A DNA stretch of 64,000 nucleotides from Hormiphora californensis (taxonomy: Eukaryota; Ctenophora; Tentaculata; Cydippida; Pleurobrachiidae), in the NCBI GenBank assembly GCA_020137815.1, contig CM035356.1, positions 3,245,063 through 3,309,062 of the forward strand, given 5' to 3'. Positions 1 to 17,190 of this stretch are shown piece after piece (position 1 is the first letter of the stretch; every line of letters starts with the position of its first letter). The translations under genes and the position numbers were made by a program. Under the pieces are notes generated by a model, which was not told the origin of the DNA, searched no databases, and saw only the letters and a program-made list of their open reading frames with translations.

Positions 1-1667
1 GAAGCTACAGAGTGCCTCTCTACATTCCTACACACTCGTAACAATCGTCGTAACAGTTTCAAATGGTGGAATGCAGAGAGAGATTACAGTTAATTGTGGG
101 TCATGAGCAACAGTTGCAACAGACTGGCGGGCGCCAAATCTAGACAGAGAGCGTTTTAGGTTGTACACACACTCCCTCTTGTGTTACCAAGTCATTTTAT
201 CGTGTTTCCAGTGATTCTTTGTGATCTTTACACAAATCTGTCAGAGGGCGTGCGTCTATCGAGACACAAACTCACGGCAGTGCACGGCCCAATAGACCAG
301 TGCAAATTGTTTGAGCGCGCCGTGCGTCTATTTGAGCCGGCGGGGTCTATATCATGTTGTAAGCTTGTTGTGCAGTTATTATAACTAGTGCCCATGTGTT
401 GTTGAGAGAGACACGTCTTCTCATGCGGTGTGTGAATTCCATCGTACACAGGACAGATCTGAAGCAGACATCTGGGCAGGTGTCTACAGTCTCGTTATAA
501 ACACTCTTTACAAAGACACAGATCTTTACAGGTTTAGTTATGATTGAATTGTGTGTGTATATGTGACATTCTCATAACGATATCCTACAGCTGCATCATT
601 GACTATCTGATGTTTGATATTCCCCTCTGCAATTAATCGTATATTAACCTTGGTAAAAACATATATTCACTCCTGTACTGTCAGACCATTGTCAGCTGAC
701 AGAGCTCTTGGATGATTTGTTTTGGTTTCCGTTTATGTCAGAGTAATAGCCTAATTACAATAGATGAAGACACTACTATAAGGTCCTACTACAAGGCCCT
801 TGACCTTATTAGCCGAATACGTTACCACTGTTTACCTTGAACGGGTAGTGGATAACTCGTTGACTTTGTACTTGTGGTCCAGGACAAACTTGTTAAGTTG
901 ATCCATGTCCCCTGATAGTACGCTGATACTGCTTTGTTTTATGTACTGGTAGTGTTCCACTAGCACGTCCCTAGTAAAGGTAGAGAGAGATAGGGTGTTA
1001 GGTTTTTAAGTTGTTCTAACCCTCCTTTAAATTTGTTTTGGGGCGCGGACAGTAGATACAGCTGCTGTTAGAAGGGTATCTCCACCAGAAGAGAGTGTCA
1101 ACTTCAAGTGAATTAATATTTCGCAACTCTAAAAATTCATCTTTCTTTAGCAATTTCAAGATTAAAGTGCAGAGAGTGAATGCAGCAGCCCCTTGTACAA
1201 TTGAACCACATTATAACCGGCCGGTTTCGCCTGCAGCACAGTGCAACTCGTATAACTACACGTATAATTTTGGTAGGACCCTATGTACATAATACGGTAT
1301 AGAGCTGGGGTCGCCATGTGGTAATTGGATATGCGGTCAGCCGGCTAGGTTTCATTTAATATGCCCTGTTTAACTGGTTCTGCTCGTTGAATAGTGTTTT
1401 GCGGTTTATCAATTAATCATTTCCTTCCGAAAGTCATGGATATAAAAGCCATGATGGTTTCAGCTAGACCCGTCATCGTTCATGTTGCCTCACGGCATTG
1501 GGGCTAGACTCAATACACCCCGGGTAGGAATTGGTTGGTTACGAAATAACCCCTCCCTTGCCAGTGCACACAAAGGTCGTTATTTCGTAACCAAAGGAAT
1601 TGGGTGATCATGACCGCTGTCTACCGAAGTTTATTATTTTCACAGCTGATTATAGGTCTGTAATTAC
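1..1667. other. no gene identified (left flank)
   Basis: I see no supported exon, RNA gene or transposon here. The open frames are short and carry no recognisable motif. The ankyrin exon ending at 1668 has a consensus donor, so its gene probably continues leftward on the minus strand through or beyond this stretch, but I could not recognise the next exon. Confidence 0.4.
1537..1592. repeat. short inverted repeat
   Basis: GGTTACGAAATAAC at 1537-1550 pairs perfectly with GTTATTTCGTAACC at 1579-1592. The loop carries CTCCCTTGCCAG. Related GGTTACGAAGTTAC plus CTTGCCAG sequences occur near 27790, and the first half near 51105, so this is probably a small dispersed element. Confidence 0.6.
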
Positions 1668-2604
1668 CTGAATTTTTCATTGTTCATCATTTCTAGGACG
1701 GATTTCTGGTAGAGATTCTTGGTGAACACATCAGCTCCCCACTCTATCAGCAGTTTACACATCAGCCTATCAGACCGCTCCGCTGCTATGAAGAAGGGTG
1801 TCTTACCTTTCTTGTTCCTTGTTTCTATCTGGAGTAGTTCATTGTGTAAGTCAATATAGAGGTAACAATCTGGGGTATAATTAGTCACATCTGGTTGATC
1901 GTTACATGATGGAATTGCATCTTAACATGATCGTCTAGAAAAGAGTAGGACCTATAATAAATCTTTATATTGTATCATCACTAGGCCTCTCTTGCAGGTC
2001 AAAACAATCCTGATATGATTACAAATGAATGGTCGACGGTCGTCGCCCTTTATATTAAAGTCTAATTAGTGGTGGAGATAGCCTATCTCAGATATGATCT
2101 TGTTTACTCGGTCCCACCTAGAATCTTGTTGAGTAACAACTATTAATTATAGTCTATAAAGCCATACAATACGCAATACTTGATACCACCCCAATTCAAC
2201 AACATGATTTCTTCATAGCACCAGTGCTTGTACCTCGGCATTCTGCTCCAGTAGGAACAGTGCAATGTGGAAGTGTGCGTGCTTAACGGCCAGATGAAGG
2301 GCCGTATTTTCCGTTATCGAGTCTTTAGAGTCAATAAAATCAGGGGAATCGTTATAGAACCTGATCTGAAAGTATGATATCAGCTTTAGTTTGGTGCGAA
2401 CTGCGAGATCAATATCATTATACTGTTCGAATTGGAGACAATTAGGTTGTTTGGTGCAAGATCGATATCATGATATTACGAGAACTGGATGTTAGGTTGT
2501 TTGATGCGAGATATGTATCATGAAGTTAGAGAACTAACCAGCTTTTTGACGGTCAGCAGATCCCCAACTTTAACCCTCTTATGGTACACTTTTTGCAGGA
2601 ATAT
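1668..2604 (-). CDS. ankyrin-repeat exons (three predicted)
   Basis: Three exons are supported by splice consensus: 2539-2604, 2234-2365 and 1668-1890. The middle one contains a clear ankyrin repeat (TALHLAVKHAHFHIALFLL). The last one contains a second (KTPFFIAAERSDRLMCKLL followed by EWGADVF). The apparent stop after 1668 lies inside a donor (AG|GTAATT), so the gene probably continues left. The first two exons join in phase 0. The join from 2234 to 1890 is out of phase, so an exon may be missing or the acceptor wrong. These repeats normally bind other proteins. They may be the C-terminal part of the CH-domain gene starting at 14451 on the same strand, but no continuous set of exons proves this. 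Confidence 0.6.
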
Positions 2605-2667
2605 CTGAAAACGGTTAACAACTCGTTATTACTTTAACGACACCTGCATATTGATATAATTACTGCC

Positions 2668-5600
2668 TTAAGGGTACACCTGGCGTTTTTCATCATCGAG
2701 TGCCCAACCAAATGACTTCACCAGGGTTTAGGCCATACAAAATGGACCTCAAATATGCAATTTTAGCCCTAAATTCGAATTCATATTTTTGCTACAGCCT
2801 ATTTTCAAAGTGGCGTTTTTTCAATTTTTGTTGGAATTTTTAACCTCAGGACCACTTTTTTTGAGATAGAAACATTAAATTCTTGGAATTTGAAGAAAAT
2901 ATAAAGGTGAATAAGCCCAAAGAAGGATTTTTGAAATGGAGCTTATTTCTGGCCATGAGAACGGTTTACTTTTTTGCTTCTTTGACACGCTGGCTGACAA
3001 TGTTCCCATGCTTCATTAGAGATAAAAATCTGGAAATAGTTGCTCAAAATCTATGTGGCCCAAAAATTTTGGAACTTTTCCGCCAAAGATGTGGTGTACA
3101 GGGCTTGTTTTGTGAAACCCGTCTTTTTGAAAAAGAGGAAAATTCCCTGTATCTCAAAAACGGATGATCGTAGAGACCTGCGACCAAGCTTAACCCTTTG
3201 ACGGCGACAGAGCATATATGCTACAGTCTATTCTAGGCGGCCTGGAAGTCCTTATGTTTTATCTAGGTGGCCCATATTTTGTCACAAGCTAGTTTTAGGG
3301 ATTATGAACCTAAAACCACGTCCAGATCAGCTCAGAAAATCAAGAAAAAAATTTTATAGCCCTTCTAAGGGGGCTAATTTCGGCCTTTTTTTAAAAACAT
3401 TTCTCAATTTTTTGTTTTTTGGGGGCACAACTAATCCTTTGAAGGAATAAAAGTGCTCGACATAACCGACCGAATGCAAAAAGCCGCATCAAAAAATATT
3501 GAAAATTGAATGAGTTATTAACATTTAAGGCGCCGTATCATATATGATACTATCGCCCGTAAGGGAATTCTAGTAACAAATCTAAATTGTACAAGTTAGT
3601 GGGTGCTATGGCATAAATTTATGCTTTCATGTGGTATGTAGCTACAAATTCTACAATCGTGAACGGTTTTTACCAGGAAAAGAACCCAAATTTGAGATTT
3701 GTATCATATATGATACTATCGTCCTAAGGGTAAATTCTCCTAAAACATACATAATTCGGGCTAGAAAAGGAGCTAAGAGACAAATGGGGGCACTAAAATG
3801 TGTAGAATCATCGCATTAGTGGGGGTAGAGCACATATTTAGGTCGCTATCTGGATCCATAATTGAGATAATTGGATAATTAGCTAATTAGTTGCCCTGGA
3901 GCGCTAATAAATGAGACTAGGCGGAGTATACAAGACAAGTGAGGGCACTAAAATGTGTAAAATCATCGCCTTAGCGGGGGTAGAGCACATAGCTGAGTTT
4001 CTATTCCCACTCCTAATTGAGATAATTGGATAATTAGCTAATTGACGGTTGCACACCGTCCACTTTTCACCAAATCCCGTGGTTTCTAGGTAATCCTGAG
4101 CTCTTTTGCTCAATCTAAGGATCTTCTGACAACCCCTAACCCCATTTGTATCACCTTTGACTCGTTTTACACAATAGTAAAGCACTCGATACAACCCTAG
4201 ACACTGCCTTCAGCTCTTTAGAACCCTCTTGCTCCATCCTAGACCTCTCATACATCCAAGATCCAACTACAATCCTATAGAATTTTTATATCCTATTGCT
4301 CCTACAACACGTTCAACCTCTAATGTACTACAGTTTCCCATATTTATTGTTTGGACACACGGTTATAGGGGTTTAGGGATATTAGGGGATGTCAGAAGAT
4401 CCTTAGATTGAGCAAAAGAGCTCAGGATTACCTAGAAACCACGGGATTTGGTGAAAAGTGGACGGTGTGCAACCGTCAATTAGCTAATTATCCAATTATC
4501 TCATTTAGGAGTTGGAATAGAAACTCAGCTATGTGCTCTACCTCCACTAAGGCGATGATTTTACACATTTTAGTGCCCCTACTTGTCTTGGATACTCCGC
4601 AAAGTCTCATTTATTAGCGCTCCAGGGCAACTAATTAGCTAATTATCCAATTATCTCAATTATGGATCCAGATAGCGACCTAAATATGTGCTCTACCCCC
4701 ACTAATGTAATGATTCTACACATTTTAGTGCCCCCATTTGTCTCATAACTCCTTCCCAGAGCAAAGTTTCATGAATAATTAGCACGCGCGGGACAGATAA
4801 TTAGTTAATTATCCAATTATCTCAATTAGGGATCCAGATAGTCACCTAAATATGTGCTCTACCCCCACTAATGCGATGATTCTACACATTTTAGTGCCCC
4901 CATTTGTCTCTTAGCTCCTTTTCTAGCCCGAATTATGTATGTTTTAGGAGAATTTACCCTTAGGACGATAGTATCATATATGATACAAATCTCAAATTCG
5001 GGTTCTTTTCCTGGTAAAAACCGTTCACGATTGTAGAACTTGTAGCTAAAAACCTCATGAAAGCATGAATTTATGCCATAACACCAACAAACTTGTACAA
5101 TTTAGATTTGTTACTAGAATTCCCTTACGGACGATAGTATCATATATGCTACAGTGGGCCCAGCAAAAACTACATGTCGGAATTACAAATTTCCTTTTCG
5201 AGGCGTTTTGTGTTGATAATATCTACTTATAAACGAAAAATTAGACAATTCTATCGAGCCAATCCTTCTCGCCGTCAAAGGGTTAATCGATTCAGAAGGT
5301 CCGATTTTGGGGGGGTCTTCTGAGAGACATTTTGCTCCTACTCCAACCGTTTTCGCTGTAATTGCGAAAAAGGTATCAGCAAGTAAGGGGGAAATCAGCC
5401 CGAAGCAGGCTACTGGAATAGAGTTGTCCCCCCTTTTCATAGAATTGGTTTTTTGCAATTACAGCAAAAACGGTTGGAGTAGGAGCAAAATGTCTCTCAG
5501 AAGACCCCCCCAAAATCGGACCTTCTGAATCGATTAAGCTTGGTCGCAGGTCTCTACGATCATCCGTTTTTGAGATACAGGGAATTTTCCTCTTTTTCAA

Positions 5601-6065
5601 AAAGACGGGTTTCACAAAACAAGCCCTGTACACCACATCTTTGGCGGGAAAGTTCCAAAATTTTTGGGCCACATAGATAATCGTTTTGAGCAACTATTTC
5701 CAGATTTTCATCTCTAATGAAGCATGGGAACATTGTCAGCCAGCGTGTCAAAGAGGCAAAAAAGTAAACCGTTCTCATGGCCAGAAATAAGCTCCATTTC
5801 AAAAATCCTTCTTTGGGCTTATTCACCTTTATATTCTCTTCAAATTCCAAGAATTTAATGTTTCTATCTCAAAAAAAGTGGTCCTGAGGTTAAAAATTCC
5901 AACAAAAATTGAAAAAACACCACTTTGAAAATAGGCTGTAACAAAAATATGAATTCGAATTTAGGGCTAAAATTGCATATTTGAGGTCCATTTTGTATGG
6001 CCTAAACCCTGGTGAAGTCATTTGGTTGGGCACTCGATGATGAAAAACGCCAGGTGTACCCTTAA
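2668..6065. mobile_element. 3.4-kb foldback element flanked by TTAA
   Basis: The whole segment is an imperfect palindrome centred near 4.27 kb. The left end is TTAA-GGGTACACCTGGCG (2668 on) and the right end is CGCCAGGTGTACCC-TTAA (to 6065). Arms match over most of their length (2.7-3.2 kb with 5.3-6.06 kb, 3.5-3.8 kb with 4.93-5.15 kb, 3.8-4.15 kb with 4.4-4.75 kb). Subterminal copies of GTATCATATATGATAC and of a block with GAGATAATTGGATAATTAG recur. The right arm has an internal tandem duplication of about 160 bp (4640-4920). TTAA is the piggyBac target, but canonical piggyBac ends start CCC rather than GGG, so the superfamily is uncertain. No transposase is visible, so it is non-autonomous. 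Confidence 0.8.
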
Positions 6066-6269
6066 GCCCTAATTTATCCTATACTAATCTTCGTATACCA
6101 ATTGACACCTGCTGCTGTTATGACATTGGCTATATCATCTGACAGCCATGTCCTAATTGCCTAATATAGCAGCTGTCTGAGTGTGATCTTTCCATGTTCT
6201 AACAATAGAGAAAGAGGTAGAGCATGGCTGCAAGTTCACTAAATATCACTAGATAATATCTTGATTCAC

Positions 6270-6395
6270 CTGTGATCCAGGAAATAGTTGATAGAGGAAC
6301 TCCTGGGGTGGTTTCAGGGATCTGTTTCTGGTGAGACTCTCGTAATAAATAGTGTACTTGTCCCCGTAATCAGCTGATGATATCTCTACTATCTC
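6270..6395 (-). CDS. predicted 42-aa exon, function unknown
   Basis: The frame is open and bounded by an acceptor (CACACAG|GAGATAG) and a donor (CAG|GTGAAT), and is exactly 126 nt. A second coding-looking frame lies just upstream at about 6500-6680, with segments such as EEDTFIDDFSGFRAPDQATV and NLPNNVSIILEMAMSELYRD, but it ends in a stop with no good donor, so its status is unclear. Both lie between the CH-domain exons and the ankyrin exons on the same strand and could be part of one gene. I do not recognise a domain. Confidence 0.4.
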
Positions 6396-6699
6396 CTGTG
6401 TGTATAGATGTTAGATACCTCTCCCCTCCATCGTTCTCTCCATAATAGTAAAGATCAGAGACGGGTAGACAGACTATAGAGGCCGGTCAAATTTGGTCGT
6501 ACAATCGGAACGATGGGCTATATATCTCGGTAAAGCTCTGACATGGCCATCTCTAAAATTATACTGACGTTGTTTGGCAGGTTTAGAAGATCTCGAACGG
6601 TCGCTTGGTCAGGTGCTCTGAATCCACTGAAATCATCGATAAAGGTATCTTCCTCCTTGTTGTATAGAACCAGCTTCCGCGTTGTGCTAACGGACTCTC

Positions 6700-7850
6700 T
6701 CGATTTGGTCGTGTAGAACGCTGCACCGTTCGTTAGACTCTGTGTGAAGAAGTGTGTGTGTGAATATATAGAGCCACTTAAGGAAGTAAAGATACGCTAG
6801 TTTTATTAGTAAAGCTATGCTAGCCCTTAAATTGCATACGGTTTTGTCTCTATTTCTATTATAACCTCTTTGATTGAATAGCCGGCGCTGGAGAGGGAAG
6901 CTCCAAATCCTTACCAAGTTGATGTATTGAGCATCGATCAAGTTCGAAATGATAATGGGTCTCCTGATTGGTTCACTGATAAATCGCTGCTTTAGTCGGT
7001 ACGCAACCACTGCGTGCACCTGATCATGTGGTTTGAGGTTATACTGCAGCCCTTATAGAATCATATTTGTGGCACACGCCTGGAAAATGAATTTTTGGAA
7101 TGTATTGGCTATTATTTTAGAAAAGGGTGGGAGTTTTGAATACTTTACTGGCGTGATGCCACGTATGCACATGTGGAATTCAATTGTACCCTCCCAATCA
7201 CATAATGCATGCTCCCTGTTAATCGCGTTCTGATTGTTACTGCCCCACCTACGTATGCTCCTATATGTTTCTTATATTTCTACCCTTCTTCTGCCCCACC
7301 CTGACTTGTTGAACAAACCCCGACTGGTTCTCTATGTTCCTTACCCTTCTGCCCCACCCCGCAGCCCCCACCCCGCACCCCGACTGGTTCTCTATATGTT
7401 CCTTACCCTTCTTCGCTCTGCTTCAGCATCACCAACCCAGATGGCAAGGGATGGGATATCGTATGTTCCCTCTAGCCTCTCTCGCTCCTTTCGCAATACT
7501 TCGACCTGTGTGATAGTTCATTAGTTCATGGTTTATTGTTCATACTATATGAACTAATGAATCATAGTTTGTTTATAAAAAAGTGAATCAACACCCTATC
7601 TCTGGAAGTTGATTAGAAACTCAGTACCCAATAGTGTGAAGCTACTTCATATTTATGACAACAATACATATATAGCGCCTTTTTTCAATTCTACAATTTG
7701 TTTTATGACAACGTTGTAGGTACCATGCTTTCTTTATTCTCACACGTGATCACCTTCTCAATGCAAGCTCTAAATTCGATTGTAAGCATATCCTCAGAAC
7801 TCTACAAGTACCTTTTTCGCAACCTCTTCGCATCCAAATTCAGTGTCAGT
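6700..7850. other. non-coding; C-rich tandem repeat at 7235-7470
   Basis: I see no gene. At 7235-7470 a block of about 70 bp is repeated roughly three times, sharing CCGACTGGTTCTCTAT and CTTACCCTTCT. The rest shows no structure that I can support. Confidence 0.5.
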
Positions 7851-7851
7851 G

Positions 7852-8407
7852 AAGACAAGTTCCTTCTTCTCTCACCTACCTTTAAGACAAGTACCTTCTT
7901 CTCTCACCTCCCTTTAAGACAAGTTCCCTTTTCTCCCACCTACCTTTAAGACAAGTTCCTTCTTCTCTCACCTACCTTTAAGACAAGTTCCTTCTTCTCT
8001 CTCACTTACCTTTAAGACAAGTTCCGACCTTTAAGACAAGTTCCTTCTTCTCTCACCTACCTTTAAGACAAGTTCCTTTTTCTCTCACCTACCTTTAAGA
8101 CAAGTTCCTTCTTCTCTCTCCTACCTTTAAGACAAGTTCCTTTTTCTCTCACCTACCTTTAAGACAAGTTCCTTTTTCTCTCACCTACCTTTAAGACAAG
8201 TTCCTTCTTCTCTCTCACCTACCTTTAAGACAAGTTCCTTCTTGTCTCACCTACCTTTAAGACAAGTTCCTTCTTCTCTCTCACCTACCTTTAAGACAAG
8301 TTCCTTCTTCTCTCTCACCTACCTTTAAGACAAGTTCCTTCTTCTCTCTCACCTACCTTTAAGACAAGTTCCTTCTTCTCTCACCTACCTTTAAGACAAG
8401 TTCCTAC

Positions 8408-8430
<23 letters not shown>
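7852..8430 (-). repeat. minisatellite carrying copies of a 5' splice site
   Basis: There are about 19 units of 20-34 bp. Read on the minus strand the unit is GAAGGAACTTGTCTTAAAG then GTAGGTGAGAGA. The rightmost unit is the genuine end of the exon at 8408-8530 (coding KELVLK) followed by its donor AAAG|GTAGG. Every other unit repeats both exon bases and donor downstream in the intron. See the findings for the same pattern at four other junctions. Confidence 0.9.
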
Positions 8431-14451
<6,021 letters not shown>

Positions 14452-14779
14452 GGTGATATATATCCTCTTGCCCGTCCTGTGCAGGTGGACTTGCAGGTTT
14501 AAACCAGCTGCGACAGCTGAGCGAGATCACTTCAAAACTTGAAATGGCAAACACTAATATATAATATATATCAATGCAAAGACAGAGGAGCTCAGAAAGA
14601 TAATACGTTGTCATGGTTTCGAGAGGGTGTGAGACTATAAACAGGGAGACAGCGGACTTTGAGTCGGAATGAGGTTCCTAAAATAAGCTACTTATACTTT
14701 TAGAAACGGATCATGACTTCTCAGCATTGAGAGAGAAACATAGAGGCAGTTTTCAAGAAATGAGTGACAGAGTTTTTGA

Positions 14780-14884
<105 letters not shown>

Positions 14885-14989
14885 TGATAGAGGGAGAAGA
14901 TATGTGGGTTTTAGTCCGCGTGCCACCATATGTGGGAGGGTCCAAAGATATCCCTGCACTCTGCAGGAGCACTCCTCTAGTCCTCTCTC

Positions 14990-15730
14990 AATGAAGAATA
15001 CGATTCATGAGTATCGTATAGGTAGCTCTAGGCTCTCAAGACTGCTGCTAGGTTCGAGACAGCACGACAAAGCGCACGATTCTGCAACAAGTGTCAAACC
15101 TATCAATCGGTGATATATATCCAACAAAAAGGCGTCTGGTAATTGCAGTAAGATCACCTTTGAACCTTGTAGGATAAGAGAAATGCTTTATAGACAACGC
15201 TATAAGTGAGAAATTGGCTGAAATTCATGAGTATCGTGAGAAATTGGCTGAAATTCATGAGTATCGTATAGGTAGCTCTAGGCTCTCAAGACTGCTGCTA
15301 GGTTCGAGACAGCACGACAAAGCGCACGATTCTGCAACAAGTGTCAAACCTATCAATCGGTGATATATATCCAACAAAAAGGCGTCTGGTAATTGCAGTA
15401 AGATCACCTTTGAACCTTGTAGGATAAGAGAAATGCTTTATAGACAACGCTATAAGTGAGAAATTGGCTGAAATTCATGAGTATCGTGAGAAATTGGCTG
15501 AAATTCATGAGTATCGTATAGGTAGCTCTAGGCTCTCAAGACTGCTGCTAGGTTCGAGACAGCACGACAAAGCGCACGATTCTGCAACAAGTGTCAAACC
15601 TATCAATCGGTGATATATATCCAACAAAAAGGCGTCTGGTAATTGCAGTAAGATCACCTTTGAACCTTGTAGGATAAGAGAAATGCTTTATAGACAACGC
15701 TATAAGTGAGAAATTGGCTGCAGTAAAAGA
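14990..15730. repeat. three tandem copies of a 250-bp unit
   Basis: ATTCATGAGTATCGTATAGG recurs at 15003, 15253 and 15503, a constant 250-bp period, and the units look essentially identical. Within each unit AAATTGGCTGAAATTCATGA also repeats. Each unit carries on the minus strand a possible acceptor (CCTACAAG|GTTC) and a 38-codon open frame, but no homology is evident and I do not call a gene. Identical units imply recent amplification or an assembly artefact. Confidence 0.9.
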
Positions 15731-15852
15731 ATCAAATGAAGCTGTAGCAGTGTAGTGGTGGATGCCCCCTGCAACTAATTCGCATTGCTAAATAATCTCA
15801 GATGTTACGCGTGCTCCTCTCGCCATGCTTCTTACACGCTACATACAAGATG

Positions 15853-16035
<183 letters not shown>

Positions 16036-16039
16036 TCGC

Positions 16040-17190
16040 CTTTGCTTGCATGAAGTATGGAGGACGATATACTGCGGCCAGAAGAACAATCAAAGAAAGC
16101 GCACAGTAAAGGATGAGCTGTTAAACATTTTAATGTCACATGCGGATCTCTCTTCAGATTTCCGGAAAAAGATCTTTTTGGCTAACTCACAATTTAATGA
16201 CTAAAGAATATAACGACTGCATCGTCTGGTGATGAGAGAAAGAAAAGCCATGCATATACAATGTGGCCGTGGTCAATGTGAAATTAAACGAAGAATGATC
16301 GATTTATTTCAGCAGCTTGTCGGTGGTCGATACACAACTTTTTGATAACATGCACGTCACAGTGAAATAAAACGATACTAGATGGTGGGAATATGGTGAA
16401 GATATTGAATGGGGTTTTATACTGATTTTAAACACCATGACTTCCGGTATATTGACGTATTGATTTCCGCACTTTTGTATTATGTTCCGCCTTTGTGAAG
16501 CATCATCTAAAGGTGTGTCTTTAGAAGTTTATATCCCATTGTGACAATAATAGTACACAACGTCCGCACTCGACAATAGGTCCGTTGTTAGTCTGTGTAT
16601 TATAATAGCAGCTCCCCTGCCTTGTTAAAACGGGGTGTTGTCCGGGTAGTATAACATACCCAATGTGTCCTTAATGTGTCCTCAATGTGTCCTCAAACGT
16701 TCCGTAGGCAGTATGTTATACTACCGTTGTCCGCACATTTTAGAGAGATTCAATGTAATGCCTCTTTTTTATAGTCGTTGAACACTTCATAACGATTTCG
16801 CAATTCATCGGATAACTGCCCATCTGGTTATATATATTAAAGTCCTTCCATTTTCGCAGTTCCTTCTAATTCTGTGAAGAAATGTAGTTATGTATCCTCA
16901 TGTCTAGCCATAAACAGCTAACTACAGCGGTTATCCATTGCAATAACTGCACTATAAAACGCCTGATTTGAAGTTTATTGATGCCATTTCTAGCTGCCGT
17001 TTTGATTCTCAACTGTGCAGTGATCTCAGATCGGGTGCCGCCAGACAGGTGATCACTGATCCCTAGGGCTAGAGATATGATCGAATTATTTATTTATCAC
17101 CTCACATTGTAACTAAACGATAAACACCCTATAGGATTCCCTTATTTGTGTAACTTAACAAAACACCCACATAGAGATCAGGAGCAGATC
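16040..17190. other. intergenic; inverted repeat at 16646-16724
   Basis: GTAGTATAACATAC at 16646-16659 pairs with GTATGTTATACTAC at 16711-16724. The loop has three copies of AATGTGTCCT. No gene is seen. The last part presumably holds the promoter and 5' UTR of the small secreted-protein gene starting at 17191, but I see no confident TATA box. Confidence 0.55.
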
